Positions 33,054 to 42,814 are shown, counted from the stretch's first letter. The stretch is 64,000 bases of DNA from Lentzea xinjiangensis (GCF_900110955.1 NZ_FOFR01000003.1:124001-188000); one strand, 5' to 3'. Translations and numbers: made by a program. Notes: generated by a model from the letters alone, not told the origin.

Positions 33054-35045
33054 TCACCAGTCCATCGGCTCGTCGGGCTCCTCCGGCTCCGGCCACTCCT
33101 CCTCGGCCGAGCCGCTCGAGCCCCACGCCGCGCCGCCCTGGCTCGCGGTCTTCGGCTTGGGCTTGGCGGGGGCGGGCGTGGCGGGGGCGGGGGCGGGGGC
33201 GGGGGCGCCGCCGCTCGCCACCACTTCGAGGATCTGCTCGCCGTACTTGGTGAGCTTCGCCTGGCCCACGCCGCTCACGGCGCCCAGTGCCGCCAGCGAG
33301 CCGGGGCGGGATGCCGCGATGGCTTTCAGGGTGGCATCGTGGAAGATCACGTAGGCCGGGACGCCCTGCTCGCGGGCCTGCTGGGCGCGCCATTCGCGCA
33401 GCGTCTCGAAGAGCGGGGTGGCCTCGGCGGGGAGGTCGGGCTTCTGCTTGGCGGCGGCCGGGGTGGCGGTGCGCGTGGTCGAGCGGGCCGGGGTCGGGTC
33501 CTTGCGCAGCTTCACCTCGCGCTTGCGGCCGAGGACCTCGGAACTCGCCTCGGTGAGGACCAGGGTCGAGTACTCGCCCTCGACGGCGAGCAGGCCCTGG
33601 GCCAGCAGCTGGCGGACGACGCCTCGCCACTCGCCCTCGGTCAGGTCCTCGCCGAGGCCGAAGGTGCTGAGCTGGTCGTGGTCGAACTGGATGACCTTGG
33701 CGGTCTTGCGGCCCAGCAGGATGTCGATCACCTGGCCGGCACCGAACTTCTGGCCGCGCTCGTTGCGCAGGCGCCAGACCGTGGAGAGGACCTTCTGCGC
33801 CGCCACCGTGCCGTCCCACGACTCGGGCGGGGTCAGGCAGGTGTCGCAGTTCTCGCACGGGACGCCGGTCTGGCCGAAGTAGTCGAGGAGCATCGTGCGG
33901 CGGCACGTGATGGTCTCGCAGAGCGCCAGCATCGCGTCGAGGTGCGCCTGCGAGCGGCGGCGGAAGGCCAGGTCGCCTTCCGAGGACTCGATCATCTTGC
34001 GCTGCTGCACGACGTCGGACAGGCCGTAGGCGAGCCAGGCGGTGGACGGCAGGCCGTCGCGGCCCGCGCGGCCCGTCTCCTGGTAGTAGCCCTCGACGGA
34101 CTTCGGCAGGTCGAGGTGGGCCACGAAGCGGACGTCCGGCTTGTCGATGCCCATGCCGAACGCGATCGTGGCGACCATGACCAGGCCGTCCTCCCGCAGG
34201 AACCGCGCCTGGTTGCGCTGGCGGACCGAGGCGTCGAGGCCCGCGTGGTAGGGCAGGGCCTGGACGCCGTTGGCCACCAGGAACTCCGCGGTCTTCTCCA
34301 CGGAGGCGCGGGACAGGCAGTAGACGATGCCGGCGTCGCCGCTGTGCTCGGTGCGCAGCAGGTCGAGGAGCTGCTTCTTGGGTTCCTTCTTGGGGACGAT
34401 GCGGTACTGGATGTTCGGGCGGTCGAAGCTCGAGACGAACTGGCGGCCCTCGGAGAGGTCGAGGCGCGTCAGGATCTCCTTGCGCGTGGCCTCCGTCGCG
34501 GTGGCCGTCAGCGCGATGCGCGGGACCTTCGGCCAACGCTCGTGCAGCTGCGTGAGCGAGAGGTAGTCCGGGCGGAAGTCGTGGCCCCACTGCGAGACGC
34601 AGTGCGCCTCGTCGATCGCGAACAGGGCGATCTCGCCCTGGTCGAGCAGGCGCAGCGTCGCCTCGGACGTGAGGCGCTCCGGCGCGAGGTACAGCAGGTC
34701 GAGCTCGCCGGCGACGAACTCCGCCTCGACCTGGCGGCGCTCGTCCCACGACAGCGAGGAGTTCAGGAAGCCGGCGCGCACGCCGAGAGCGCGCAGTGCG
34801 TCCACCTGGTCCTGCATCAGCGCGATGAGCGGGGAGACCACCACGCCCGTGCCCGGCCGGACCAGGGCGGGGACCTGGTAGCAGAGGGACTTGCCACCGC
34901 CGGTCGGCATGAGCACGAGCGCGTCGCCGCCCGCGATCACGTGCTCGACGATGGCGGCCTGCTCGCCGCGGAACTCGGGGTACCCGAAGACGCGCTGCAG
35001 GACCTGCAGCGCGTCTCCGAGAACGACACCGTCGGTTGAACCCAT
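33054..35045 (-). CDS. recQ: ATP-dependent DNA helicase RecQ
   Basis: 663 residues. Helicase domain: motif I LMPTGGGKS, motif II/aromatic loop DEAHCVSQWGHDFRPDY, motif VI YYQETGRAGRDG. The zinc-binding domain follows (TCRRTMLLDYFGQ..CENCDTC, four cysteines), then a winged helix, and an HRDC domain (FETLREWRAQQAREQGVPAYVIFHDATLKAIA). The last 70 residues are an Ala/Pro- then acid-rich low-complexity tail. It unwinds DNA 3'-5' in recombination and fork repair. ATG at 35045 begins the conserved part and is preferred to one 24 bp upstream. Confidence 0.95.
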   Translation of the reverse strand: MGSTDGVVLGDALQVLQRVFGYPEFRGEQAAIVEHVIAGGDALVLMPTGGGKSLCYQVPALVRPGTGVVVSPLIALMQDQVDALRALGVRAGFLNSSLSWDERRQVEAEFVAGELDLLYLAPERLTSEATLRLLDQGEIALFAIDEAHCVSQWGHDFRPDYLSLTQLHERWPKVPRIALTATATEATRKEILTRLDLSEGRQFVSSFDRPNIQYRIVPKKEPKKQLLDLLRTEHSGDAGIVYCLSRASVEKTAEFLVANGVQALPYHAGLDASVRQRNQARFLREDGLVMVATIAFGMGIDKPDVRFVAHLDLPKSVEGYYQETGRAGRDGLPSTAWLAYGLSDVVQQRKMIESSEGDLAFRRRSQAHLDAMLALCETITCRRTMLLDYFGQTGVPCENCDTCLTPPESWDGTVAAQKVLSTVWRLRNERGQKFGAGQVIDILLGRKTAKVIQFDHDQLSTFGLGEDLTEGEWRGVVRQLLAQGLLAVEGEYSTLVLTEASSEVLGRKREVKLRKDPTPARSTTRTATPAAAKQKPDLPAEATPLFETLREWRAQQAREQGVPAYVIFHDATLKAIAASRPGSLAALGAVSGVGQAKLTKYGEQILEVVASGGAPAPAPAPATPAPAKPKPKTASQGGAAWGSSGSAEEEWPEPEEPDEPMDW

Positions 35046-35084
35046 GCCGCCGATGCTAGCGAGCAGCACCGACAGTCCGGGTCG

Positions 35085-36935
35085 CTAGCCCAGTTCACTC
35101 CTCGTACCAGCGGAAACGCTGGTGGCGGTCGGCGCTGCGGCCGAGGCGGCCGGCACCGCGCCCTTCAGCGGGATCCGCACCGAGGTGTCCGCCAGGTCGA
35201 CGGTCAGCCTCGGCAGCTGGCTCGGGCGCACGATCGCGCTCGAGTCCGTTCCGCCGATCAGCAGACCCAGCCGGTGCCCCGCGGGGATCACGTAGTCCGT
35301 TGTGGACAGTCGGAACGTGATGCGGTACTTGGTTCCCGGCGTGATCGTGCGCGTGACCGAGCGCGATTCGTAGTTCGCGAGGTCCGCCCACCCGCGCGCG
35401 ACGATCTGCGCGTCGACGTTGCCCGCCGTCGTCTCCGTGTCGCGGTAACAGGCGTCATCGCCCGTGCGGCTCTCGCCCCAGCACGACTCCGTGGTCAGGG
35501 TCCGGATGCCTTCCCCGGTCCGCACCCGAGCAGGGCCGTAGTCGACGAGGTACGCCGTCAGGTGCGCGGTCGGCGTCGACGACGACACGCCCACGGTGAT
35601 CGACGACGTGCCGGCGACGCGCAGGTCCGACGTCAGCGGCGCCGTGGAGTAGAGCACCCGGCCGGTGTTCGAGCCGGAGAGCCAGGTGGCCGGCGTGGCA
35701 CTGCCGTTGTCGGTGAACGCCGCCGTGCCGGTGCCCGGTGCCGTGCCGAGTCCCGAAGAAGATGGACGCAGCACGGTGCCGACCGTGCCCGCGGGAGGCC
35801 ACGTCTGGTCATCGACCCACTGGTCCGGGGCACGTTCCGAGGACACCTGAGCTTCGTTCTCGATGCCGTTCGGCACGTTCAGCAGCCAGCGGTCGAACCA
35901 CCGGTGCAGTGTGGAGACCCACTCACCGCGGCGGAAGTCGAACGGGTCGACGTGCGCGGTCTGCGAGAACCACAGCTTCTTCGGAACCGATGCGGGCAGC
36001 GCGTCCCAGAACTGGCCGTACTGCAGCGTCTTCACGTTCAGATCGTTCTGCCCGTGGATCGCGAAGACCGACGCCTTCACGCGTGAGGCGTTGCGCACGA
36101 AGTCGCGTGCCTGCCACATGGCCGTGTAGTCGCCGTTGGCAGGAGACCCGTTCGTCATCTGCGAGCGCACGGCAGCACATCGCGAGCGAGCGTTGGAGTT
36201 CTCGAACTGCGAACCGAGCCCGGTCGGCGAGCTGTAGCTGTTGTACGCGACACCGTCCGAACGGAACCAGTCGTACCACGAGCTGATGGCCGCGATCGGC
36301 ACGATCGTCTTGAGCCCGTCGATGCCGGTGGCCGCCACGCCGTTCGCGATCGACCCGTCCCACGACTTGCCGATCATGCCGACCGCGCCGGTCGACCACG
36401 AGGCGGACTTCGTCGCCGAGCCGGTCAGCGTCGTGTAGCCGGTGCGACGGCCGTTGAGCCAGTCGATCACGGCCGTGCCGGACGCGATCTCGGACTGGCC
36501 GCCGACGTCGACGCGGCCGCGCGACCGGTTCGTGCCGAGGAAGTCGACCAGCACGACGGCGTAGCCGCGCGGCACGAAGTAGTTGTCGTAGAAGAGCGGG
36601 AACTTGACCGGCACGCCGGCGGAGTCGTAGGTCTTGACCTCGCTCTCGTTGCCGCGGCCCGCGCTCTGGTAATAGGGACTGGCGTCCATGATCACGGGCA
36701 CGCGCCCGGTCGTGGCCGGCCTGATGACGTCCGCGGCCACCCGGTCGCGGGTGCCGTCACCGTCGAGGTCGAGGCCGGAGTCGACGTAGACGGTCTCGCG
36801 GACCGCGTCGGCCAGGGAGTGGATCGGGGCGGACACGCCGCCGGACAGGGTGAACGCCGGTGTCGCCGCTGTGGCAGGGATGGGCGTCAGGGCCAAGGCC
36901 CCTGCTAACGCCACTACAACACGAACACGCTTCAT
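35085..36935 (-). CDS. Secreted Xaa-Pro dipeptidyl-peptidase (S15 family)
   Basis: 616 residues with a Sec signal peptide (about 1-23, ending ATAA). The alpha/beta hydrolase core has the S15 nucleophile elbow GMIGKSWDGS, the Asp in AIHGQNDLNVK and the His in TAHVDPFDF. A C-terminal jelly-roll domain (PDR1/CocE-type, about 400-600) includes TDYVIPAGHRLGLLIGG. It releases X-Pro dipeptides from extracellular peptides; related CocE/acyl-esterase activity is also possible. The C-terminal 15 residues are Ala/Ser-rich. Confidence 0.88.
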   Translation of the reverse strand: MKRVRVVVALAGALALTPIPATAATPAFTLSGGVSAPIHSLADAVRETVYVDSGLDLDGDGTRDRVAADVIRPATTGRVPVIMDASPYYQSAGRGNESEVKTYDSAGVPVKFPLFYDNYFVPRGYAVVLVDFLGTNRSRGRVDVGGQSEIASGTAVIDWLNGRRTGYTTLTGSATKSASWSTGAVGMIGKSWDGSIANGVAATGIDGLKTIVPIAAISSWYDWFRSDGVAYNSYSSPTGLGSQFENSNARSRCAAVRSQMTNGSPANGDYTAMWQARDFVRNASRVKASVFAIHGQNDLNVKTLQYGQFWDALPASVPKKLWFSQTAHVDPFDFRRGEWVSTLHRWFDRWLLNVPNGIENEAQVSSERAPDQWVDDQTWPPAGTVGTVLRPSSSGLGTAPGTGTAAFTDNGSATPATWLSGSNTGRVLYSTAPLTSDLRVAGTSSITVGVSSSTPTAHLTAYLVDYGPARVRTGEGIRTLTTESCWGESRTGDDACYRDTETTAGNVDAQIVARGWADLANYESRSVTRTITPGTKYRITFRLSTTDYVIPAGHRLGLLIGGTDSSAIVRPSQLPRLTVDLADTSVRIPLKGAVPAASAAAPTATSVSAGTRSELG

Positions 36936-37035
36936 GGAGATTCACGCTAAGGAGTGGCTTCATCACCCGTCAGAGCCGAAAGGCTTGATCCTCCGCTGTT
37001 GCGTCTGCTCAGCCTCCCGGCGAATATTCGACCCC

Positions 37036-37974
37036 GTGAGCTTCACCTTCGAACCCGGCCGCACCCGTGTCGTCTTCGGCCGCGGCACCGCCTCCTCCGT
37101 GCGCGCCGAGGTCGAGCGGCTCGGGGCGCACCGGGTGCTGCTGATCGCCCGGCACGGCGGGGACGAGGTGGCCGCAGCGCTCGGCCCGCTGCTCGCGGCC
37201 CGGTTCACCGGCGCTGCCATGCACACCCCGGTCGAGGTGACGGAGCGCGCGCTCACGTCGTTGCGCGAACACGGCGCAGACTGCGTGGTTTCGGTCGGCG
37301 GTGGATCGAGCACGGGACTGTCCAAAGCGCTTTCGGTGCGGGCCGGTGTGCCGCAGGTCGTCCTCCCGACGACCTACGCGGGCTCCGAGGTCACGCCGGT
37401 GCTCGGGGAGACGGCCGAGGGGCTGAAGAAGACGCGGCGCGACGCGACGATCCAACCGGACACGGTGATCTACGACGTCGACCTGACGCTGGACCTGCCG
37501 CTCGGCGTCACGGTGACAAGCGCGTTCAACGCTCTCGCGCACGCCATCGCCGCGAGAGGAAACGAGAACCCCTTGGTCGACGCCATCGCGACCAAGGCGA
37601 TCGAGGGCGTTTTGCACGCTTTGAGCGGAGACCCGGTCAGCGTGGAGGCTCGAACCGAGCTGCTGTCGTCGGCGTGGTTGGCCGGGACATGCCTCGCGTC
37701 TGTCCCGATGGGACTGCACCACAAGCTCGCGCACGTCTTGGGCGGCTCGTTCGGGATGCCGCATGCCGCCACACACACGGCGTTGCTCTCATACACAGCG
37801 CCTGCGGATCTCGCCAAGCTCATCCACGACACGGCCACACGGTTCGGCTCGGCCACATCGTTGCGCGCGTTGGGGATGGCGGAGTCCGATTTGTCCCGCG
37901 CCGCAGAGATCGCCGAACACCCGGACGCCTTGCGGGTGTTGACCAACGCATGGCGCGACGCGTCATCGGGCTGA
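37036..37974 (+). CDS. Maleylacetate reductase
   Basis: A 312-residue iron-containing-alcohol-dehydrogenase-family enzyme that reduces maleylacetate to 3-oxoadipate in (chloro)aromatic or resorcinol degradation. The motifs are FEPGRTRVVFGRGT at the start, CVVSVGGGSSTGLSKA (NAD binding), LPTTYAGSEVTPV, and the helical domain with TSAFNALAHAIAA and GLHHKLAHVLGG...PHAATH. GTG at 37036 is the natural start. It is shorter than the usual 350 residues, mainly at the C-terminus. No hydroxyquinol dioxygenase gene lies next to it. Confidence 0.85.
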   Translation: MSFTFEPGRTRVVFGRGTASSVRAEVERLGAHRVLLIARHGGDEVAAALGPLLAARFTGAAMHTPVEVTERALTSLREHGADCVVSVGGGSSTGLSKALSVRAGVPQVVLPTTYAGSEVTPVLGETAEGLKKTRRDATIQPDTVIYDVDLTLDLPLGVTVTSAFNALAHAIAARGNENPLVDAIATKAIEGVLHALSGDPVSVEARTELLSSAWLAGTCLASVPMGLHHKLAHVLGGSFGMPHAATHTALLSYTAPADLAKLIHDTATRFGSATSLRALGMAESDLSRAAEIAEHPDALRVLTNAWRDASSG

Positions 37975-38144
37975 CGCGTTGTCATTCTTCAGGCCGAAGT
38001 TCACACGTCTGAACTCAGACGAACATCCGATGTGGGGCCTGAAGGGTTCCTGAAGCATCGCGGCCATGCCCAGCCCGTTGGACCTGTCCGTGATAGCCGG
38101 GCCGATCCCCAGACCGCCACCGCGGCGGCGGTGCTCGCCCTGAC

Positions 38145-38825
38145 GTGCCTGGCGGTCCGGCGGGAGCGGGCCTGGTGGGTCCGTACGCGATCACCGACCA
38201 GATCCGGTCGATCTCGGCGGAGTGGGTGGCGGACAAGGGCCTGCCCGAGATGGGCTTCACGCTGGGCGGCCTGGAGGAGCTGACCGGTGACGGCGTCCGC
38301 TGCCTGCTCGCCGTGGATGGCGACCGCACCGTGCACGGCATCACGAGCTGGCTGCCGGTGTACGCCGACGGCGAGGTCGTCGGGTGGACGCTCGACTTCA
38401 TGCGCCGCCGCACGCACGGGTTCCGCGGCTCGATGGAGTTCCTGATCGCCTCGGCGGCACGGCAGCTCCAGGCCGAGGGCGCGCGGTTCCTGAGCCTGTC
38501 CGGGGCACCGCTCGCCCGGCTGGACCGCGGTGAGCGGCCGCGGGCGGTACAGCGCCTCCTCGACCTCACCGGGCAGGTCATGGAGCCGATCTACGGGTTC
38601 CGCTCGCTGTTCGCGTTCAAGTCGAAGTTCCAGCCGGAGTACCGGCCGATGTTCATGGCGTACCCGGACTCGGCCGCGCTGCCGCGCATCGCGAACGCGG
38701 TGAGCCGCGCCTACCTCACGCACCTCAACGCGCGCCAGGGGCTCCGGCTCGCGACGAAAATGATCATCCGCGCTCGTGGGCGTGCTGCACGCACGGCCGA
38801 ACTCGATAGTCCGAAAGGGTGGTGA
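38145..38825 (+). pseudogene. 5'-truncated phosphatidylglycerol lysyltransferase (MprF/DUF2156) remnant
   Basis: The open frame encodes only the end of a DUF2156/LPG-synthetase domain: WVADKGLPEMGFTLGGLEELTGDGVRCLLAVD, TVHGITSWLPVYADGEVVGWTLDFMRRRTHGFRGSMEFLIASAA and FLSLSGAPLARL. Full-length relatives carry about 100-500 more residues before this point, including the first half of the GNAT-like fold and often a membrane domain. Upstream (37980-38144) no matching sequence is found in any frame, so the gene seems to have lost its 5' part. A short stand-alone enzyme cannot be excluded. Confidence 0.6.
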
Positions 38826-38873
38826 GGCAGTTCTCGCAGGCACTCCGGAGCACCGTTGCACGAAGATGCGCCG

Positions 38874-41042
38874 ATGACCGTGCGGGACACTGGGCCTGCC
38901 CAGACGAAGACGTTCATCGGCCGGCGGGCGGTGCTCGCCGAGAGCGAGGCGCTGCTCGGTCGTGCCAGGCTGGTCACGCTCACCGGCCCCGCCGGCGCCG
39001 GCAAGACGCGCATCGCCGAGGAGATCGGGCGCGCCCTCGCGCGGTCGGAGGCGTTCCGGCACGGTGTCCGGGAGGTGCGGCTGGGCGACCTCCGGGACGC
39101 CGCGCTGCTGGCCCGCACGGTCGCGGCCGAGCTGCGGATCGTCGACAACGCGCGGGAGGCGGGTGCCGGCAGGCTCCTGGACGCGTTGTACGACAAGCAC
39201 TTGCTGCTCGTCCTCGACAACTGCGACCACCTGCTGGAGGCGGTCCGGGATCTCGTGCACCACCTGCTGCGGGGTTGCAAGGGCCTGACGATCCTCACGA
39301 CCTCGCGCGAGCAGCTCGGCGTCTACGGCGAGCACGTCCTCCCGGTGCCGCCCATGGCCGAGGACGCCGTCGAGCTGTTCGTCGCACGGGCGGCGGCGAC
39401 ACCGGCCGAGGGCGATCTCCCGGAGGTCGCGGCGTGGTGCCGGGCGGTGGGCGGGCTGCCGCTCGCGATCGAGCTCGTGGCCGCGCGGTTCGGCGAGATC
39501 CCGCTGGCGGACGTGCTCGGGCTGACCACTGTGCGGCAGGTGTGCGAGTGGTCCGCGCGGCACGGCACGGACCGGGAACGGCGGCTGTGGGCGGCGCTGT
39601 CGGTGTTCCCCGCGGACTTCGACCTGGCCGCGGCAGAAGCGGTCGGGGGCGCGGACGTGCCGGCGACGTTGTCCGCGCTGGTGCGCAAGTCGATCGTGGT
39701 GGCGACGACGAGCACGGTCACCGGACGCACTCGCTACCGCCTGCTGGACGCTGTGGCGGAGTTCGGGGCCGGTTTGCTCACGAGCGCAGACGAACCATTG
39801 CGACGGCACGTGCTGCACTACAGCTCGTTCGTCGACGAGGCGACCCGGTCGTGGTTCTCGCCGGACGAGGCGTTGTGGATGGGCAGGCTGTGGGAGGAGT
39901 GGCCGAACGTCCGCGCCGCCATCGGGCACGCGCTGGGAACCCCCGGCCTCGCCGAGACCGGCACGGTCATGGCGATGAACGTGCAGCGCACCCGGTTCAC
40001 GGCGTCCGCGGGCCGGCTCGGGCAGGCACGGGACCTGCTCGCGGTGGCCCGCGAGGTGATCACCGAGGCACCGCTGCGCACGTCGTTGCTGGCGCACTGC
40101 GCGTACATGGCGCAGGCGCAAGGCGACATGGCGACGGCCATCCCGTTGATGAACCAGGCCCGCGCGTTGTCCCCGGCACCGGCGACCGACGTGCACCTGC
40201 TGATCGTCGAAGCCACACACCTCTTCTTCGTCGAGGGCTCCCCGGACTGCGTGCCGTTGTACACGCGCATCGTCGATCTGTGCCGCCAGTACGCGCCACC
40301 CGGCGACACGTACGTCACCGAGCTGATGCACGCGATGGCCACGTGCTTCCTGCTCGGCGCCGAGGCCGCGGACAAGGCCACGACCGGCCTGATCCGGCTG
40401 GGGGAGAGCAACGGCGTGGCCTGGTCGCACGCCTGGGGGCTGTGGAACCAGGGCCTGTACGAGCTGCTGCACGGCGACCCGGCGCAGGCGCACCCGCCGG
40501 CGGTGCGGGCGTTGAGGATCCAGCTCACGATCGGCGACGCGTGGGGACCGGCGTTCAGCCTCTGGCTGCTCGCCTGCGCGTGCGCCGAGATGGGCGCTTT
40601 CGACCGCGCGGCACGCCTGCTCGGTGCGCTGCGTTCGCAGGAACGGGTCTCGCGGATCTCGTTCGGCGGTATGAGCCCGTTCCGCACGGTGCTGGAACGC
40701 GCGGACCGGACCGTTCGCCGCGCGCTCGGCGACGACTACCCGGTGACCACGACGCTGGGCGCCGACCTGCGGCAGGAACAGGCGATGGAGTTCGCGCTCG
40801 AACCCGTGCCCGGCGCCGAACGGCGACCCGTCAGACCCGTGCTGCCGGGTGGGCTGACCCGGCAGGAGTTCACGATCGCCGGACTCGTCGCGGAAGGGCT
40901 CACGGCCAACCAGATCGGGGCGAGGCTGTTCATCTCACCGCGCACGGCGGACCGGCACGTGGTGAACATCCGCGCGAAGCTGGGCGTGCCGAGCAAGGCG
41001 GCGCTCGCGGCGTGGCACCGCTCGGCGTCCGGCGAACGCTAG
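38874..41042 (+). CDS. Large ATP-binding LuxR-family regulator
   Basis: About 722 residues. An AAA/NB-ARC-like ATPase has Walker A GPAGAGKT (38-45), Walker B HLLLVLDNCDHLL and sensor TSREQLGVYGE. A TPR-like helical middle follows, and a C-terminal LuxR HTH (GLTRQEFTIAGLVAEGLTANQIGARLFISPRTADRHVVNIRAKL). This matches the actinomycete ATPase-LuxR type often called LAL-like, which activates catabolic or secondary-metabolism genes. A TTG at 38856 is an alternative start. Its stop overlaps the convergent LysE gene by 4 bp. Confidence 0.85.
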   Translation: MTVRDTGPAQTKTFIGRRAVLAESEALLGRARLVTLTGPAGAGKTRIAEEIGRALARSEAFRHGVREVRLGDLRDAALLARTVAAELRIVDNAREAGAGRLLDALYDKHLLLVLDNCDHLLEAVRDLVHHLLRGCKGLTILTTSREQLGVYGEHVLPVPPMAEDAVELFVARAAATPAEGDLPEVAAWCRAVGGLPLAIELVAARFGEIPLADVLGLTTVRQVCEWSARHGTDRERRLWAALSVFPADFDLAAAEAVGGADVPATLSALVRKSIVVATTSTVTGRTRYRLLDAVAEFGAGLLTSADEPLRRHVLHYSSFVDEATRSWFSPDEALWMGRLWEEWPNVRAAIGHALGTPGLAETGTVMAMNVQRTRFTASAGRLGQARDLLAVAREVITEAPLRTSLLAHCAYMAQAQGDMATAIPLMNQARALSPAPATDVHLLIVEATHLFFVEGSPDCVPLYTRIVDLCRQYAPPGDTYVTELMHAMATCFLLGAEAADKATTGLIRLGESNGVAWSHAWGLWNQGLYELLHGDPAQAHPPAVRALRIQLTIGDAWGPAFSLWLLACACAEMGAFDRAARLLGALRSQERVSRISFGGMSPFRTVLERADRTVRRALGDDYPVTTTLGADLRQEQAMEFALEPVPGAERRPVRPVLPGGLTRQEFTIAGLVAEGLTANQIGARLFISPRTADRHVVNIRAKLGVPSKAALAAWHRSASGER

Positions 41043-41647
41043 CGCGCCTCGAAGGCGAGCTTCAGCCCCAGCGCGACGAAGACGGACGCGGTCAGGCGGT
41101 CGAGCAGAACCCGTTGCCGCAGCAGGAAGGCACGGGCCCGGCCGGCCACCACGACCAGGACCGGCAGCCACACCAGCCCCAGGCCCAGGTGCACGGCGAC
41201 GAGCACCGCACCCCACCCCGGCTGACCGGCCGGCATGAACTGCGGCAGCAACGACAGGTAGAAGACGCCGACCTTCGGGTTGAGCAGGTTCGTCAGCAGG
41301 CCCACCCGCAACGACGCCCGCGCACCCGGCACCGGGCGCGAGTCCTCCAGCGCCACACCCCTGCGCGAGTTCCACAAAGCCTTCGCGCCCAGGTGAACCA
41401 GGTACGCCGCGCCGAGCCAGCGCACGACGTCGTAGGCGACCTCGGACGCGGTCAGCAGCGCCGTGAGACCGGCCAGACTCGCCACCGCCCACACCAGGCA
41501 CCCCAGCGTGATGCCGAGAACGACGCCCATCGCCGCGCGCTTGCCGCTCAGCAACGCCGTGCGCAGCACCATCACCGTGTCCAGGCCCGGAGTGAGGACG
41601 GTGAGCAACGCGACGAGGGAGAAGCCCAGGAGGGCAGCGGTCGACAT
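41039..41647 (-). CDS. LysE/RhtB-family amino-acid exporter, copy 1
   Basis: 202 residues with six predicted membrane spans. The family N-terminus LVALLTVLTPGLDTVMVLRTALLSGKRAAMGVVLGITLGCLVWA and the internal LRVGLLTNLLNPKVGVFYLSLLPQFMP are typical of LysE/RhtB exporters. ATG at 41647 is chosen; the longer frame is a shadow of the neighbouring copy. It is about two-thirds identical by eye to the gene at 41668-42276 and lies 20 bp from it in the same direction, so the pair arose by tandem duplication. Confidence 0.9.
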   Translation of the reverse strand: MSTAALLGFSLVALLTVLTPGLDTVMVLRTALLSGKRAAMGVVLGITLGCLVWAVASLAGLTALLTASEVAYDVVRWLGAAYLVHLGAKALWNSRRGVALEDSRPVPGARASLRVGLLTNLLNPKVGVFYLSLLPQFMPAGQPGWGAVLVAVHLGLGLVWLPVLVVVAGRARAFLLRQRVLLDRLTASVFVALGLKLAFEAR

Positions 41648-41667
41648 AGGTCCCATTCGAACACAGG

Positions 41668-42276
41668 TCAGCGCGCGTCCACGGCCGTTCTCACACCGAA
41701 CGCGATCAGCGCGGAGGCGGACAGGCGGTCGAGCAGAACCCGTTGCCGCAACAGGAGAGCACGGGCCCGGCCGGCCGCCGTGACCAGCACCGGGAACCAC
41801 AGCAGCCCGATGCCGAGGTGGATCGCCACGAGGACGCCACCCCACGCGGGCTGGCCGACGGGCAGGAACTGCGGCAGCAACGAGATGTAGAAGACCCCCG
41901 GCTTCGGGTTGAGCAGGTTCGTGAGCAGCCCGACCCGGACGGCCGCGCGCACCGAGGGCACCGGCGCGGGCTCGTCGACCTCGACCGGCCGCCGGGACTG
42001 CCACAACGCCTTCACACCCAGGTGGACCAGGTATGCCGCGCCGAGCCAGCGCACGACGTCGTAGGCCAGTTCGGACGCTTGCAGCAACGCCGTCAGACCG
42101 ACCAGGCCCGCGGTCGCCCACACCAGGCACCCCAGCGTGCTGCCCACCACGACACCCATGGCGGCGCGGCGGCCCACCAGCAGTGCCGTGCGCAGCACCA
42201 GCAGGGTCTCCAGACCCGGCGTGATGACGGTCAGCAGCGCGACGAACGTGAAGCTCAGGAGCGCGGTGGTCGACAT
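41668..42276 (-). CDS. LysE/RhtB-family amino-acid exporter, copy 2
   Basis: A 202-residue paralog of the downstream exporter, with the same length and the same six-span layout (VALLTVITPGLETLLVLRTALLVGRRAAMGVVVGSTLGCLVWA; LLTNLLNPKPGVFYISLLPQFLP). The differences are concentrated in loops and in the segment after KALW. The aspartate in the first helix motif PGLD of copy 1 is glutamate here (PGLE), which may alter substrate choice. The two probably share a promoter upstream of this copy. Confidence 0.9.
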   Translation of the reverse strand: MSTTALLSFTFVALLTVITPGLETLLVLRTALLVGRRAAMGVVVGSTLGCLVWATAGLVGLTALLQASELAYDVVRWLGAAYLVHLGVKALWQSRRPVEVDEPAPVPSVRAAVRVGLLTNLLNPKPGVFYISLLPQFLPVGQPAWGGVLVAIHLGIGLLWFPVLVTAAGRARALLLRQRVLLDRLSASALIAFGVRTAVDAR

Positions 42277-42328
42277 GACGCCATGAGAACACGGGAGGAC
42301 GCCGCCGCCGGGAGAGTTAACACGGGCG

Positions 42329-42814
42329 TCACCGCACCTGTTTGACGTAGCGGTGCGCCGGAACCGGGATGGGCCCGTCCGGGTGGGGTGCCCGGTGCTC
42401 GAACAGGCCCTCGTCCACCCAGCCCCGCCGTTCGTAGAACCGGCGTGCCCGCTCGTTGCCCGCGACGACCGCGAGCCAGGCCCGCTCGTGGCCGCCGGCC
42501 GCCACCTCCCGCTCGGCCGCGCTCAGGAGCGCTGCCGCCACACCGGATCCGCGGTGGGCGGCGGCGACGTAGACCTGCTCGACCTCGTCCCCCACCACCA
42601 TCACGAACCCGGCGATCTCGTCGCCGGCGAGCGCGACCGTGGTGTGCTCGGCGTGCTCCACCGCGCGCGGCTCGAAGGTCTCCTCCGGCCGGGCGTCGAC
42701 GAGGCGCTGCGGCACGTTGCCGAGGTGCGCGTCGCACCAGCCGGGGTACCAGATCGCGGCCACCTCGGCGGCGTCCTCGACGGTCGCGCGCCTCAGCCGC
42801 ACTAGCGGTGCCAC
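42329..42814 (-). CDS. GNAT-family N-acetyltransferase
   Basis: 161 residues. The acetyl-CoA-binding motif A reads VEQVYVAAAHRGSGVAAALLSAAEREVAAGG, with motif B WLAVVAGNERARRFYERRGWVDEG and a closing C-terminal strand. GTG at 42814 has a GGGAG site 7 nt upstream and overlaps the end of the upstream lipoprotein gene by 13 bp; GTG at 42802 is an alternative. The acetyl acceptor is unknown. Confidence 0.85.
   Translation of the reverse strand: MAPLVRLRRATVEDAAEVAAIWYPGWCDAHLGNVPQRLVDARPEETFEPRAVEHAEHTTVALAGDEIAGFVMVVGDEVEQVYVAAAHRGSGVAAALLSAAEREVAAGGHERAWLAVVAGNERARRFYERRGWVDEGLFEHRAPHPDGPIPVPAHRYVKQVR

Noticed and set aside
38032..38283. Small frame upstream of the MprF-like remnant as its missing N-terminus
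   Set aside because: It is in a different frame, overlaps the remnant, and shows no similarity to the missing part of the domain.
38001..40493. 830-codon minus-strand frame
   Set aside because: Longest open frame in the window, but its composition is that of an antisense shadow, and it covers the MprF-like remnant and the LuxR regulator, both with recognisable domains.
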